64,000 bases of DNA from Pelagicoccus sp. SDUM812003 (GTDB lineage Bacteria > Verrucomicrobiota > Verrucomicrobiia > Opitutales > Opitutaceae): NCBI RefSeq assembly GCF_031127815.1, contig NZ_JARXHY010000015.1, positions 1 through 64,000 on the forward strand. Reading direction: 5' to 3'. The notes under the pieces were generated by a model. It was given only the letters and a program-made list of their open reading frames with translations, had not been told where the DNA came from and made no database searches. The position numbers were made by a program, and so were the translations under genes. Positions 19,071-27,485 of the stretch are shown here, piece after piece. Every line of letters begins with the position of its first letter. Positions within the stretch are counted from its first letter, which is position 1.

Positions 19071-20123
19071 ATGTATTTTAAGAAACTTATCGCATCACTC
19101 TTCCTTTCCGCCGCCTCGCTCGTGACTCTAAGCCTCGGCGCGCCGCCATCTGTCAAGGTGAAGGAAGTCTTCTTCACTACCGACCAATCGAGAGAAAACA
19201 TCGACTCTCCCGCGACCTGGCACGGGCCAAACGGCGAGCACCTTCTCTTCGCCACGAGCAAAGCCGGTCATTCGGTAAACGTTTTCGACGCGGTCAATGG
19301 GGCCATGATCCAGCGCATCGGCGGTCAAGGAGTGGAGCTCGGCCAGTTCGACCGGCCCAATGGCGTATCAGTGGTCGACGACTATCTGCTCGTAGTGGAA
19401 CGCGACAACCGCCGCGTGCAGGTGCTTCACATACCCGACTACACTCCCTTGACCACCTTTGGCGAAAGCGAGCTTGGCAAACCTTATGGACTCTACGTCC
19501 AAGCGCTCGAAGCGGGCGAATACCATGTGTATGTGACGGATAACTACGAAACGCCAGCTGAAGAGATTCCTGCGGATTCGGAGCTTAACCATCGCGTTCG
19601 CCGCTACCTGCTGGAAACTGAGGGCAAGACGGCGGAAGCGGAGCTCGACTTGAGCTTTGGCGAGACGAGCGGTCCGGGAAGACTCTTCGTGGTGGAGTCA
19701 ATTTTCGGCGATCCGGTTCACAACCATTTGCTCATCGCGGACGAGCTGGAGCACGACAAGCGCGGCCGACAAGTGAAGGTCTACGATCTCGAAGGGAAAT
19801 TCACCGGGAAAACATTCGGCAAAGGCCTTTTCAAGTATCAGGTCGAAGGCATCGCCCTCTACCAGACCTCGGAAACTGACGGCTACTGGTTCGTGACCGA
19901 CCAGAGCAAGACGCTAAACCGATTCCTGGTTTTCGATCGCCAGACATTCGAGCACCTCGCGACCCTGGAAGGCGAGCGCACCTTGAACACCGATGGCATC
20001 TGGATCACCCAGGCGTCCATGCCGCGCTTCCCGCACGGAGCGTTGTACACCTGCGACAACGACCAAGCGATTTCCGCCTTTGACTTGGCAGACGTTTTCC
20101 AAGCCCTCGGTCTGGCCCACTGA
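19071..20123 (+). CDS. Secreted phytase-like beta-propeller
   Basis: This 350-residue protein has a signal peptide (about 1-23, ASLVTLSLGA) and propeller-like repeats through its length. Features recalling 3-phytases of the beta-propeller type are SPATWHGPNGEHLLFATSK near the start, KPYGLYVQALEAGEYHVYVTD, and VEGIALYQTSETDGYWFVTDQ, which resembles the family's EG...ETGYLFVSD region. NHL-type segments (GGQGVELGQFDRPNGV) also occur, so a generic NHL/SMP-30-like role is possible. If a phytase, it would release phosphate from myo-inositol hexakisphosphate outside the cytoplasm. It follows a TonB receptor by 100 bases. Confidence 0.6.
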   Translation: MYFKKLIASLFLSAASLVTLSLGAPPSVKVKEVFFTTDQSRENIDSPATWHGPNGEHLLFATSKAGHSVNVFDAVNGAMIQRIGGQGVELGQFDRPNGVSVVDDYLLVVERDNRRVQVLHIPDYTPLTTFGESELGKPYGLYVQALEAGEYHVYVTDNYETPAEEIPADSELNHRVRRYLLETEGKTAEAELDLSFGETSGPGRLFVVESIFGDPVHNHLLIADELEHDKRGRQVKVYDLEGKFTGKTFGKGLFKYQVEGIALYQTSETDGYWFVTDQSKTLNRFLVFDRQTFEHLATLEGERTLNTDGIWITQASMPRFPHGALYTCDNDQAISAFDLADVFQALGLAH

Positions 20124-20211
20124 ACGTGGGCGATTTGTCGTCTCGACCTCTCGATCGTGACGGGTTTGGGTAAAGGCTCGCCTCGACCGAAACCTAGAGC
20201 CGCACACGACC

Positions 20212-20565
20212 ATGCCTCCCTCCGAGCTACACGCCCTTACAGAAAAGATTGTCGCCTTCCGCGACGCCCGTGACTGGAAACAGTTTCACAATCCCAAGGA
20301 CCTCGCCGCTGGACTGGCCATCGAAGCAGCCGAGCTACAGGAAATATTCCTCTGGAGATCGAAGGAAGAGCTGCAGGATACGGTTTCCAAAAAACGGATA
20401 CAGCTCTCCGAAGAGCTAGCTGACGTAGCATGGTTCACATTGTTGCTGGCCCACGAGCTGGATATCGACCTAAACGAAGCCATCGCTGACAAGCTGGCGA
20501 AAAACGCGGCCAAGTATCCAGTCGAGAAATCCAAAGGCTCTCACGCCAAGTACGACGAGCTCTAG
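20212..20565 (+). CDS. MazG-like nucleotide pyrophosphohydrolase (dCTPase type)
   Basis: This 117-residue cytosolic protein has the all-alpha NTP pyrophosphohydrolase core. The metal-binding acidic pairs are seen in AIEAAELQEIF and SEELADVAWF, and the C-terminal NAAKYPVEKSKGSHAKYDEL is typical of the MazG-like/RS21-C6 group. Members hydrolyse non-canonical nucleotides or dCTP to nucleoside monophosphate, cleaning the nucleotide pool. Length is typical for the single-domain type. It stands alone. Confidence 0.85.
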   Translation: MPPSELHALTEKIVAFRDARDWKQFHNPKDLAAGLAIEAAELQEIFLWRSKEELQDTVSKKRIQLSEELADVAWFTLLLAHELDIDLNEAIADKLAKNAAKYPVEKSKGSHAKYDEL

Positions 20566-20690
20566 GGCGGGTTTCTCCCTACACAATCAGGCAGCTCTCC
20601 CACAGCGATTTCAAACTGTCAATACGCAGAGGCATTTACTTGCTCCCTCCCGTGCGATTGGGTGGATGCAAATCGCCTACCCCACCCCGT

Positions 20691-22061
20691 ATGACACGCT
20701 GCACCATCTGGCTCTTCGCCGCCCTTTCTCTGCCTTTCTCGCTATCTACCGCTCAAACCGCGGGCGAGGACGCCAAACCTGCCCTCGGACTTTGGCGCGA
20801 GCCCTCCGACTTCCCCATCCCCTACGCCCCTATGGAAGCGGAGCAGATCGAAACTGTCATGGGGCGGGTAGTAGACTATCTCGCAGTCGCGTCACCCATC
20901 CGTATCATCGACCTGGATACCGAAGAACTGCTCGAAGAGGGCCAGAGCTGGCCCGATCGCCCAGGCCTGCAGCGCGGTCTGTTTTCCTTGATCAGCTACG
21001 AGTGGGGGGTGACCTACGCGGGCATGATCGCGGCGGGTGAACAGACCGGAGACACACGCTACTGGGACTTCGTCACAAGCCGCCTCTCCACCATCGCTCG
21101 CCTCGGCAAGGTGTATGGCGAGATGGATGCGGAGCAAAGACCAAGGCGTTATCCAACCCGTCGTCTCCTCGATCCCCACACCCTCGACCATTGCGGAGCC
21201 ATGTCGGCGGCTCTGATCAAAGCAAGGCGCTCGCAGGCGTCCATCGGGGGCTTGGAGCCCTTGTTCGAAAGCGGCCTCGCGCATATCAGCCAGCAGCAGC
21301 TCCGGCTTTCGGACGGCACCTTGGCTCGCAATCGCCCCCTCCCCAACAGCCTATGGCTCGACGATCTCTACATGAGCGTCCCGGCGCTCGCGCAGATGGG
21401 ACTCGAAACAGGCGAAACAAGCTACTTCGACGACGCCGCGAAACAGGTGCTGCAGTTCGCCCAGCGCATGTTTGTGGAGGAAAACAAGCTGTATCGGCAC
21501 GGCTGGGTAGCAGGAATGGAGGAGCATCCGTTCTTCCCCTGGGGACGCGCCAATGGATGGGCGTTTATGGCGAAGGCGGAGCTTCTTTCGGCCATGCCCC
21601 TCGATCATCCGCAGCGGGCTGCCACGCTAGACCTGTTTCGAGCGCACGCACAGGGATTGGTCCGCGCTCAGGGCATCAATGGACTTTGGCATCAACTCTT
21701 GGATCGACCGGAGACTTACGAAGAGACGTCCGCAAGCGCCATGTTCGTCTTCGGTCTTGCCAAGGGGATAAACGAAGGGTGGCTCGACGCAGCCGTCTAT
21801 GGTCCCGCTACTTCGCTCGGCTGGAACGCGGTCTCTCAACAGGTCAACGAGCTGGGCCAAGTCGAAGGTACCTGCGTCGGCACCGGCATGGGCTGGGATC
21901 CCGCCTTCTACGCCTACCGAAACACCAACGTGTACGCCGCTCATGGATACGGACCCGTTTTGCTAGCGGGAGCGGAAGTTCTGGCGCTGATGCGGGCAGC
22001 CGGGAAAGAGGCCAACCTCCATGACGGGGCGGTCCACTTCGGCGAGACCCCCGATTGGTAA
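20691..22061 (+). CDS. Exported GH88/GH105-like unsaturated uronyl hydrolase
   Basis: This 456-residue protein begins at the ATG at 20691 with a signal peptide (TRCTIWLFAALSLPFSLSTAQ). It has the (alpha/alpha)6-barrel pattern of glycoside hydrolase families 88/105, which cleave unsaturated uronic acid residues produced by polysaccharide lyases, such as rhamnogalacturonan fragments. Family-like motifs are DHCGAMSAALIKA with an aspartate, LPNSLWLDDLYMSVPALAQMG with the WxDD pair, PFFPWGRANGWAFMAKAELL and ETSASAMFVFGLAKG. Some GH105 members are periplasmic, in keeping with the signal. It is convergent with the symporter gene. Confidence 0.82.
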   Translation: MTRCTIWLFAALSLPFSLSTAQTAGEDAKPALGLWREPSDFPIPYAPMEAEQIETVMGRVVDYLAVASPIRIIDLDTEELLEEGQSWPDRPGLQRGLFSLISYEWGVTYAGMIAAGEQTGDTRYWDFVTSRLSTIARLGKVYGEMDAEQRPRRYPTRRLLDPHTLDHCGAMSAALIKARRSQASIGGLEPLFESGLAHISQQQLRLSDGTLARNRPLPNSLWLDDLYMSVPALAQMGLETGETSYFDDAAKQVLQFAQRMFVEENKLYRHGWVAGMEEHPFFPWGRANGWAFMAKAELLSAMPLDHPQRAATLDLFRAHAQGLVRAQGINGLWHQLLDRPETYEETSASAMFVFGLAKGINEGWLDAAVYGPATSLGWNAVSQQVNELGQVEGTCVGTGMGWDPAFYAYRNTNVYAAHGYGPVLLAGAEVLALMRAAGKEANLHDGAVHFGETPDW

Positions 22062-22103
22062 GGCTCTCCGCTTGAGTGCGCCTCCTAGAAGGGGTCACCG
22101 TCT

Positions 22104-23831
22104 CTACCCTTTCATCATCTTCGGAGAGGAGGTATTCTCTTCCGGATCCCTGAGCCGTTTGAGGGCCCAAAACGCGATCAGCCACAGCAGCGTCAACCCG
22201 GCTGCTGTGGTCCATTGCTTGAGAACAAGAAACATCGGCAGCATGAAGGTGCTGATCTGCCAGACCAACGCCACGGCGAGCCGTATCCAGTTTTTCCACA
22301 ACTCGCTGCGATGCTCCGCCTTCCATTCGTTTGGCCAAATGCCATTGGGACGCACCGTTTCATAGAACCGCTGCAGGACTGCTTGGTCAACCGGGCTAAA
22401 GAAGAAGGTACCGATCATGCATCCGACCAAGGAAAAGCCTCCGATGCCAGCCAGCACCTGGACTTCGTTCCAACCAGCGGCCAGTTCGCTCCAGGCTACA
22501 GTCAGAGACGCAGCGAAGCCGAACAGAATGCCCATGCTGAAGCCCTCCCCGTTGAATCGGCCCCAGAACCAGCGAAGCATGAACGGTATGAGAAACGCGG
22601 GAAAGAGCTGAATAACGATGGTCACCCAGGCGTCGACCACCGAGTCCACCACCAGCATGGCCAAGGTCAATCCGATCGCCACAATGCCCACCGACGCCGC
22701 GTATCCACAAAGCACTTGCGCCCGCTCGGTGGCGTTTCGCCTAAGCGGCACGAAAATATCGCGCACCACATAGGAAGCTCCCGCATTGATGGTGGAGTCG
22801 AAAGTGGACATGGATGCGGCGAAGAGCGCCGCTATCACGATGCCACGGATGCCGGAGGGAAAGAAATCGGAGGTCAACACCTGTGGCAGCACCCGCTCCG
22901 GATCTTCGTTTCCAATCCCCAAATGGATGCCGATGATGGCGATGCCGATGGCCATGGGCCAGCGAAACGCGAACAGGATGGTCCACAGCATGCCGATCTT
23001 CTCGCACTCCGCGGCCGATCGAGCCGCATAGAAGCGCTGGGCCATGTAAGCGGATCCTCCACTTCCGCCTAAGCCCTCCACGATGCCCTTCGCCATCCAC
23101 GCCAGCAGAAAGGCTCCGAAAAACGAATACTCGCCGAGCCCCTGGTCGCTCCAACGGGGCAGCGCCGTGTTATACCGAGCTCCTTCCCAATTCGCGAGCA
23201 AATCGACGTCTACGAGCAGTCCCGCCCGCACGGAGATGTAAATAGCGGCGGCGGCGATCAAACCTCCTTGAAAGACGTCCGTCCACACCACTCCAAACAA
23301 GCCGCTCATCAGCGTGTAGACCAAAGCGACGATCGCCATGCCGATGGAGCAGGCTTCAGGAGAAAACGGGAGAAAGACCGCGAGAAACTTGCCCGCCGCC
23401 GCCAAGAAGAAAACCACCATGCCGATGGTGATGACCAAATAGGTCAAGGCCGCGAGAAAGCGCGCTGACCTACCGCCGAAGCCTTGACCGAAGCGCAGGT
23501 TCATCCACTCCGCTGTAGTGACGACTTGACTACGCTGATGCCATTTTCCCATGAAGGCGAGAAACACCGCGATAGGCAGGACCACGCCTCCTCGCATCTC
23601 GATGAAAAAGCCGTGCGCACCGAACAAGTAGAGAAGCGTCACGATGGTCATGGTGCCGGCGGCATCGAGATTGCTGGTCATGCCGGATGCGCCAAGAGCC
23701 CACCAAGGCAGCTTTCGCCCACCAAGAAAATAGGCTTCCGAGTCCTTGCTCGCTTGGCGTGAGAGGTAGACGCCGCAGGAAAGCAGTCCAACCAGATAGG
23801 CGACAAGTATCGAGTAATCTAATACACTCAT
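22104..23831 (-). CDS. Sodium:solute symporter (SSS family)
   Basis: This 575-residue inner-membrane protein begins at the ATG at 23831 (MSVLDYSILVAYLVGLLSCG). It shows the multi-helix pattern of the SSS family, including FLGGRKLPWWALGASGMTSNLDA near the N-terminus, equivalent to the conserved first-helix region, and SAYMAQRFYAARSAAECEKI in the middle. It imports a solute with sodium; sitting between two secreted glycoside hydrolases suggests a sugar or uronate. A 77-residue membrane protein with a strong ribosome binding site lies immediately upstream on the same strand. Confidence 0.88.
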   Translation of the reverse strand: MSVLDYSILVAYLVGLLSCGVYLSRQASKDSEAYFLGGRKLPWWALGASGMTSNLDAAGTMTIVTLLYLFGAHGFFIEMRGGVVLPIAVFLAFMGKWHQRSQVVTTAEWMNLRFGQGFGGRSARFLAALTYLVITIGMVVFFLAAAGKFLAVFLPFSPEACSIGMAIVALVYTLMSGLFGVVWTDVFQGGLIAAAAIYISVRAGLLVDVDLLANWEGARYNTALPRWSDQGLGEYSFFGAFLLAWMAKGIVEGLGGSGGSAYMAQRFYAARSAAECEKIGMLWTILFAFRWPMAIGIAIIGIHLGIGNEDPERVLPQVLTSDFFPSGIRGIVIAALFAASMSTFDSTINAGASYVVRDIFVPLRRNATERAQVLCGYAASVGIVAIGLTLAMLVVDSVVDAWVTIVIQLFPAFLIPFMLRWFWGRFNGEGFSMGILFGFAASLTVAWSELAAGWNEVQVLAGIGGFSLVGCMIGTFFFSPVDQAVLQRFYETVRPNGIWPNEWKAEHRSELWKNWIRLAVALVWQISTFMLPMFLVLKQWTTAAGLTLLWLIAFWALKRLRDPEENTSSPKMMKG

Positions 23832-23903
23832 AGTCTGAAAGGGGACGAGAGATTCGGATGGATCAGGGAAAGCGTTTGGAAACGGCCCCTTAGCCAAGCA
23901 GTC

Positions 23904-24137
23904 CTACCGCAAAATGCAAAGGTCTATTGCCGCGCCGCGGCTTGCCGCCGGTTTCGCGACCGATAAGACGCGCATCGGACATAGGGCGAAGAAGGCCAGA
24001 GCCTCTACGATCGCCAAACCGACGACGAACGCTGTCGCGCTCAAAGCGAGCGGCGAGGGCCCACGTTGAAAATTCTCAAACCTCGTCTCAGGGCTATCAT
24101 GGATTCCCGGCAACAGGTCGTATATGCTCGAGTTCAT
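23904..24137 (-). CDS. Small single-pass membrane protein upstream of the symporter (77 aa)
   Basis: This 77-residue frame begins at the ATG at 24137 and has a strong ribosome binding site (GGTGGAGG, seven bases before the ATG). The product is MNSSIYDLLPGIHDSPETRF followed by a proline/serine linker, one clear membrane helix of about 25 residues (ALSATAFVVGLAIVEALAFFA), and a basic tail ending IDLCILR. It lies 72 bases upstream of the symporter start on the same strand. I know no family for it. It could be an auxiliary subunit of the transporter, in the way small membrane proteins accompany some SSS transporters; this is a guess from position. Confidence 0.65.
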   Translation of the reverse strand: MNSSIYDLLPGIHDSPETRFENFQRGPSPLALSATAFVVGLAIVEALAFFALCPMRVLSVAKPAASRGAAIDLCILR

Positions 24138-24144
24138 GGCAATG

Positions 24145-24152
24145 CCTCCACC
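24145..24152 (-). promoter_or_regulatory. Ribosome binding site of the 77-aa gene
   Basis: The minus strand reads GGTGGAGG here, seven bases before the ATG at 24137. It decides the start of the small gene. Confidence 0.65.
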
Positions 24153-24184
24153 TTGCCTACCCCTGTCACACTCCCCCTCCCCCC

Positions 24185-26368
24185 ATGATTGATACGCCCC
24201 GATTCGTTCTCCATACGGTTGCCCTGGCCGCTTGCTCCGCGCCCACTCTCTGCCAACTGCACGCAGCCAGCGTCGAGAACTTCGCCTGGGAACGCTCCGA
24301 CGTCTCGATGTACGGGAAAGCGGAAGCGTCTTTCGAACTGAGTTCAACTTACGACAACCCCTACGATCCCGATGAGATCTCCGTGGACGCGCTCATAAGC
24401 GGCCCCCATGGAGAATCCTACGAAATGCCCTGCTTCTGGTATCAGCCCGTGACCTGGTCGGAGGTGGAAATCGGAGAGTTCGCCGATTTCAATCCTCCCG
24501 GCGAGGGCGTCTGGATGCTGCGCTTCTCGCCAGAGAGCGCCGGTAGATGGGAAATTCGCATCCGTTGCTCGGACGAGGACGAGACCGAGCTCGGCGCGGC
24601 TCACGCGATCGATGTCGCCTATTCCGACGCGCCAGGCTTCGTGAGGCTCGACCCCGAGGATCGCCAGGGATTTCGTTTCGACAACGGAGCGCCCTACCTT
24701 CCCATCGGCATCAACCTTTCATGGAACGACCATTCCCTGACTCCATTCTACGACGAGTACCTCAGTTCCTTCTCGGCGAACGGCATGAACTGGATGCGCC
24801 ACTGGTTCGTCGCCTTTTCACGCCAGGCGCTCGAGTGGAGCGAGGACTACTGGTCAAACACCTACCACGGCGTCGGACGCTACAGTCAGGAAGCGGCGGC
24901 CCTGACCGACATGATGTTGGAAAAAGCCAGCCTGCACGGCGTCTACGTGCAGATCGCGCTCGAGCAGCATGGAAAGTTTTCCACGACCGTGGACTCGACT
25001 TGGGCCGACAACCCCTACAACGAGGCCAAAGGCGGTTGGATCCCCTCCGACGAGGTGAAGGAATTCTTCACCGACGCCCAGGCCATCAAAGCGATCCAAA
25101 ACAAGTATCGCTACATCGTCGCTCGCTGGGGCTTTTCGAGAAACGTCTTCGCTTGGGAGCTCTTCAACGAAGCGAACTGGATCGAGCAGTTCGACAGCTC
25201 ATTCGACTCGGTCCTAGGCCAATGGCATAAAACCATGTCCAGCTACCTGAAGGAAATCGATCCGTATCAACACCTCGTGACCACCAGCGCCGCGCGAGAA
25301 GAGCTCGAATACTTCGCGGACCATCCGGACATCGATATACTTCAAGAACACCTCTACGCGACGGATATCGATCAACAAGTGGCGCAACTCGACGACCAGA
25401 TGCTGGAGCATTTTTCCAAGCCGGCGCTCGTCGGAGAGTTCGGCATCTACGGTTCCAACCTCAGCTACGGAAGCGCCGACGAACCGACGCATCCCGACCT
25501 TTGGGGAGATCACGTGAGGCAGTCCGCCTGGATTGGCACCATGAAGCGGGTCCCTAACATGTTCTGGTACTGGTCCGAATACCTGCGGCCGTACGACTTG
25601 TTTCCCCTGTTCAAGCCCATCAGCGCGTTCTGGGCGGGGGAGGATCCCGGAGCGCAGCCCAATATCGCCGCGACCAGCCTGGAGCTAAGCGGAGCGCAGG
25701 AGAGCGCCCTGGCAGAGCTTACCGCATACGCTCTGCAAAGCGATGTGTCGGTTTATGGATACCTATACGACGAGAGCTATGGCGAATGGGCGGAAACCGG
25801 CCCGACCCTATCGAATGTCACCGTGACCGTGCCAAACCTGAAAGCCGGCGCCTACCATTTGAGCTTCACCGATCCCGTTTCCGGAGCGGTCACCTCCTCC
25901 GAACCGATCACGATACTGGAGACGGCCGACTATCCGATCGCCCTGCCGGACTTCTCGAAAGACATCGCCTTCAAACTGACCGCGCCGCCTCGGCTGTATT
26001 CGCAATGGGTAGCGGACCATTTTTCCGAGAGCGAGATACTAAACGGGCAAGCAGCGCCAGATGCCGATCCAGCGGGCGACGGGGTGGCCAATCTCTTGAA
26101 GTTCGCCCTCGGCGTCGACGATCCCACTTCGCGCATGGATAGCGGCATGCTGCCGAAACTCGAAGCGCTCCCCGACGGCACTTCCCGCTATCGGTTCGCG
26201 ACCCCAGGAGGAGACGTGGCGTACATCGTCGAATCATCCAGCAACTTGCAGAACTGGCAGAACGTATCCGAAATATCGATACCTCGAGGCGAAGAGCAGA
26301 TCATCGCCCTGCCCTCAAGCCAACTGCAGCCCGCCCTTTTCCTCCGCCTCCAGATTCGTCGGAAATAG
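24185..26368 (+). CDS. Secreted glycoside hydrolase with DUF5060-like N-terminal domain
   Basis: This 727-residue protein starts at the ATG at 24185, with a signal peptide to about residue 28. An N-terminal beta-sandwich like DUF5060 (about 30-145: ENFAWERSDVSMYGKAEASF) precedes a TIM-barrel hydrolase domain (about 160-500). Probable catalytic glutamates are E329 in WELFNEANW (acid/base) and E418 in PALVGEFGIYG (nucleophile), as in clan GH-A retaining enzymes. A beta domain (about 505-600) and a C-terminal region with GDGVANLLKFALGVDDPTS follow; the latter is a common C-terminal signature of verrucomicrobial exported proteins. The substrate is unknown. It is transcribed away from the 77-aa gene, with 47 bases between start codons. 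Confidence 0.8.
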   Translation: MIDTPRFVLHTVALAACSAPTLCQLHAASVENFAWERSDVSMYGKAEASFELSSTYDNPYDPDEISVDALISGPHGESYEMPCFWYQPVTWSEVEIGEFADFNPPGEGVWMLRFSPESAGRWEIRIRCSDEDETELGAAHAIDVAYSDAPGFVRLDPEDRQGFRFDNGAPYLPIGINLSWNDHSLTPFYDEYLSSFSANGMNWMRHWFVAFSRQALEWSEDYWSNTYHGVGRYSQEAAALTDMMLEKASLHGVYVQIALEQHGKFSTTVDSTWADNPYNEAKGGWIPSDEVKEFFTDAQAIKAIQNKYRYIVARWGFSRNVFAWELFNEANWIEQFDSSFDSVLGQWHKTMSSYLKEIDPYQHLVTTSAAREELEYFADHPDIDILQEHLYATDIDQQVAQLDDQMLEHFSKPALVGEFGIYGSNLSYGSADEPTHPDLWGDHVRQSAWIGTMKRVPNMFWYWSEYLRPYDLFPLFKPISAFWAGEDPGAQPNIAATSLELSGAQESALAELTAYALQSDVSVYGYLYDESYGEWAETGPTLSNVTVTVPNLKAGAYHLSFTDPVSGAVTSSEPITILETADYPIALPDFSKDIAFKLTAPPRLYSQWVADHFSESEILNGQAAPDADPAGDGVANLLKFALGVDDPTSRMDSGMLPKLEALPDGTSRYRFATPGGDVAYIVESSSNLQNWQNVSEISIPRGEEQIIALPSSQLQPALFLRLQIRRK

Positions 26369-26762
26369 CTCAACCGCCCGACCTTACCGGCTCGGCCGTG
26401 AGGCAAACGCAGGGAGGACGAACGAATTCCCGCAGACTGCGGCGAAACGAAACCATCGCAGACGCTCGCGCGCCATTCTCGAGATGACCGCTGGCGAGCC
26501 ATCGAAAAATGATGGAAAACCCCAAGCAGCGGATTTTTGTACCCATTTTTCCGCGACATGTAAAATCCATCGCAGGTTTTTAACAACTTTCGCCCACCTA
26601 ACGGGTATTTCACAAAGGCGTTAACATTTTTTTGAATCTACGAATCAATTTGATGTTAATAGAGACCGGTCCTCTTGCCGTGAGGGGATGTCCTCATACT
26701 GTCATAACATACACCACAAGCGACCTGACAAGTCGCCCTACAGTTTGAGGGAAAAAACCAAA
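26369..26762. other. Intergenic leader region of the NarL-type regulator
   Basis: These 394 bases separate the glycoside hydrolase from the response regulator. The right part, roughly 26610-26680, is AT-rich (GTTAACATTTTTTTGAATC) and probably holds the regulator's promoter. No gene is supported. Confidence 0.4.
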
Positions 26763-27410
26763 ATGAAACGACTATACATAGTAGATGACCTTACGACCGT
26801 CCGCCAAATGCTTGCGGACATTCTTGAGCGCCACAACTACGAGATCATTGGCGAAAGCGGCAATGGACAGGACGCGCTGAAGGAGATTCTCGAGCTGCAA
26901 CCCGATGTTGTAGTAGTGGACGCCCGCCTGCCAGGCTTGAACGGCCTGGAGCTGATCCGCCGTTTGAATCGCCAGCTGCCGCACACGCGCTATCTGGTCT
27001 TCTCCGCCTACCAGAATCCTTCCATCGTGAAAGACATGCTGGAAGCGGGCGCCCACGGCTTCGTGGAAAAGACCGCTCACTTGCGCGAGTTCATCAACGG
27101 CCTGGGCATCATCGCCGAAGGCGGCACCTTCTTCGGTCCCAACGTGGCGGAACTGATCCGCTCCGTGGTCGCAAATCCCAACAGCGTGCAACGCTCCAAG
27201 GACTCGCTCACCGAGCGCGAGCGCGAAGTGCTGCAGATGATCGCCGAGGGACACAGCACCAAGGAAATCGCCCAGAAGCTCGGCTTGAGCGTCAAGACGG
27301 TGGACAACCACCGCACCAACATGATGCGCAAGCTAGACCTGCACAACGTGGCCAGCATCACGCGCTACGCCATGCAGAACGGGCTGATCGAACTCGATCC
27401 AGCCATCTAA
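26763..27410 (+). CDS. NarL/FixJ-type response regulator
   Basis: This 215-residue protein starts at the ATG at 26763, preceded by GAGGGAA. An N-terminal receiver domain (about 1-120) has the acidic pocket in YIVDD and the phospho-acceptor D53 in VVVVDARLPGLNG. A LuxR-type helix-turn-helix lies at about 150-205 (LTEREREVLQMIAEGHSTKE, then LGLSVKTVDNHRTNMMRKL). It should act as a DNA-binding transcription regulator after phosphorylation by an unlinked histidine kinase; no kinase gene is nearby. A terminator follows within 35 bases. Confidence 0.93.
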   Translation: MKRLYIVDDLTTVRQMLADILERHNYEIIGESGNGQDALKEILELQPDVVVVDARLPGLNGLELIRRLNRQLPHTRYLVFSAYQNPSIVKDMLEAGAHGFVEKTAHLREFINGLGIIAEGGTFFGPNVAELIRSVVANPNSVQRSKDSLTEREREVLQMIAEGHSTKEIAQKLGLSVKTVDNHRTNMMRKLDLHNVASITRYAMQNGLIELDPAI

Positions 27411-27443
27411 CGGTTCCCGGGGCGCAGCCGCATCCGAATTTCA

Positions 27444-27475
27444 AGCGACAGGTCGACCTGACCTGTCGCTTTTTC
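27444..27475 (+). terminator. Rho-independent terminator
   Basis: A perfect 10-bp stem, AGCGACAGGT with ACCTGTCGCT (27444-27453 with 27461-27470), is followed by TTTTCG. It ends the NarL-type regulator and may also serve the convergent CbiX-like gene. Confidence 0.85.
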
Positions 27476-27485
27476 GTATCCAAAC

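Noticed and set aside
23927-24184. Upstream extension of the DUF5060-type hydrolase by 86 codons
   Set aside because: The extension is arginine-rich and lies over the well-supported 77-aa gene on the other strand. The ATG at 24185 begins a proper signal peptide.
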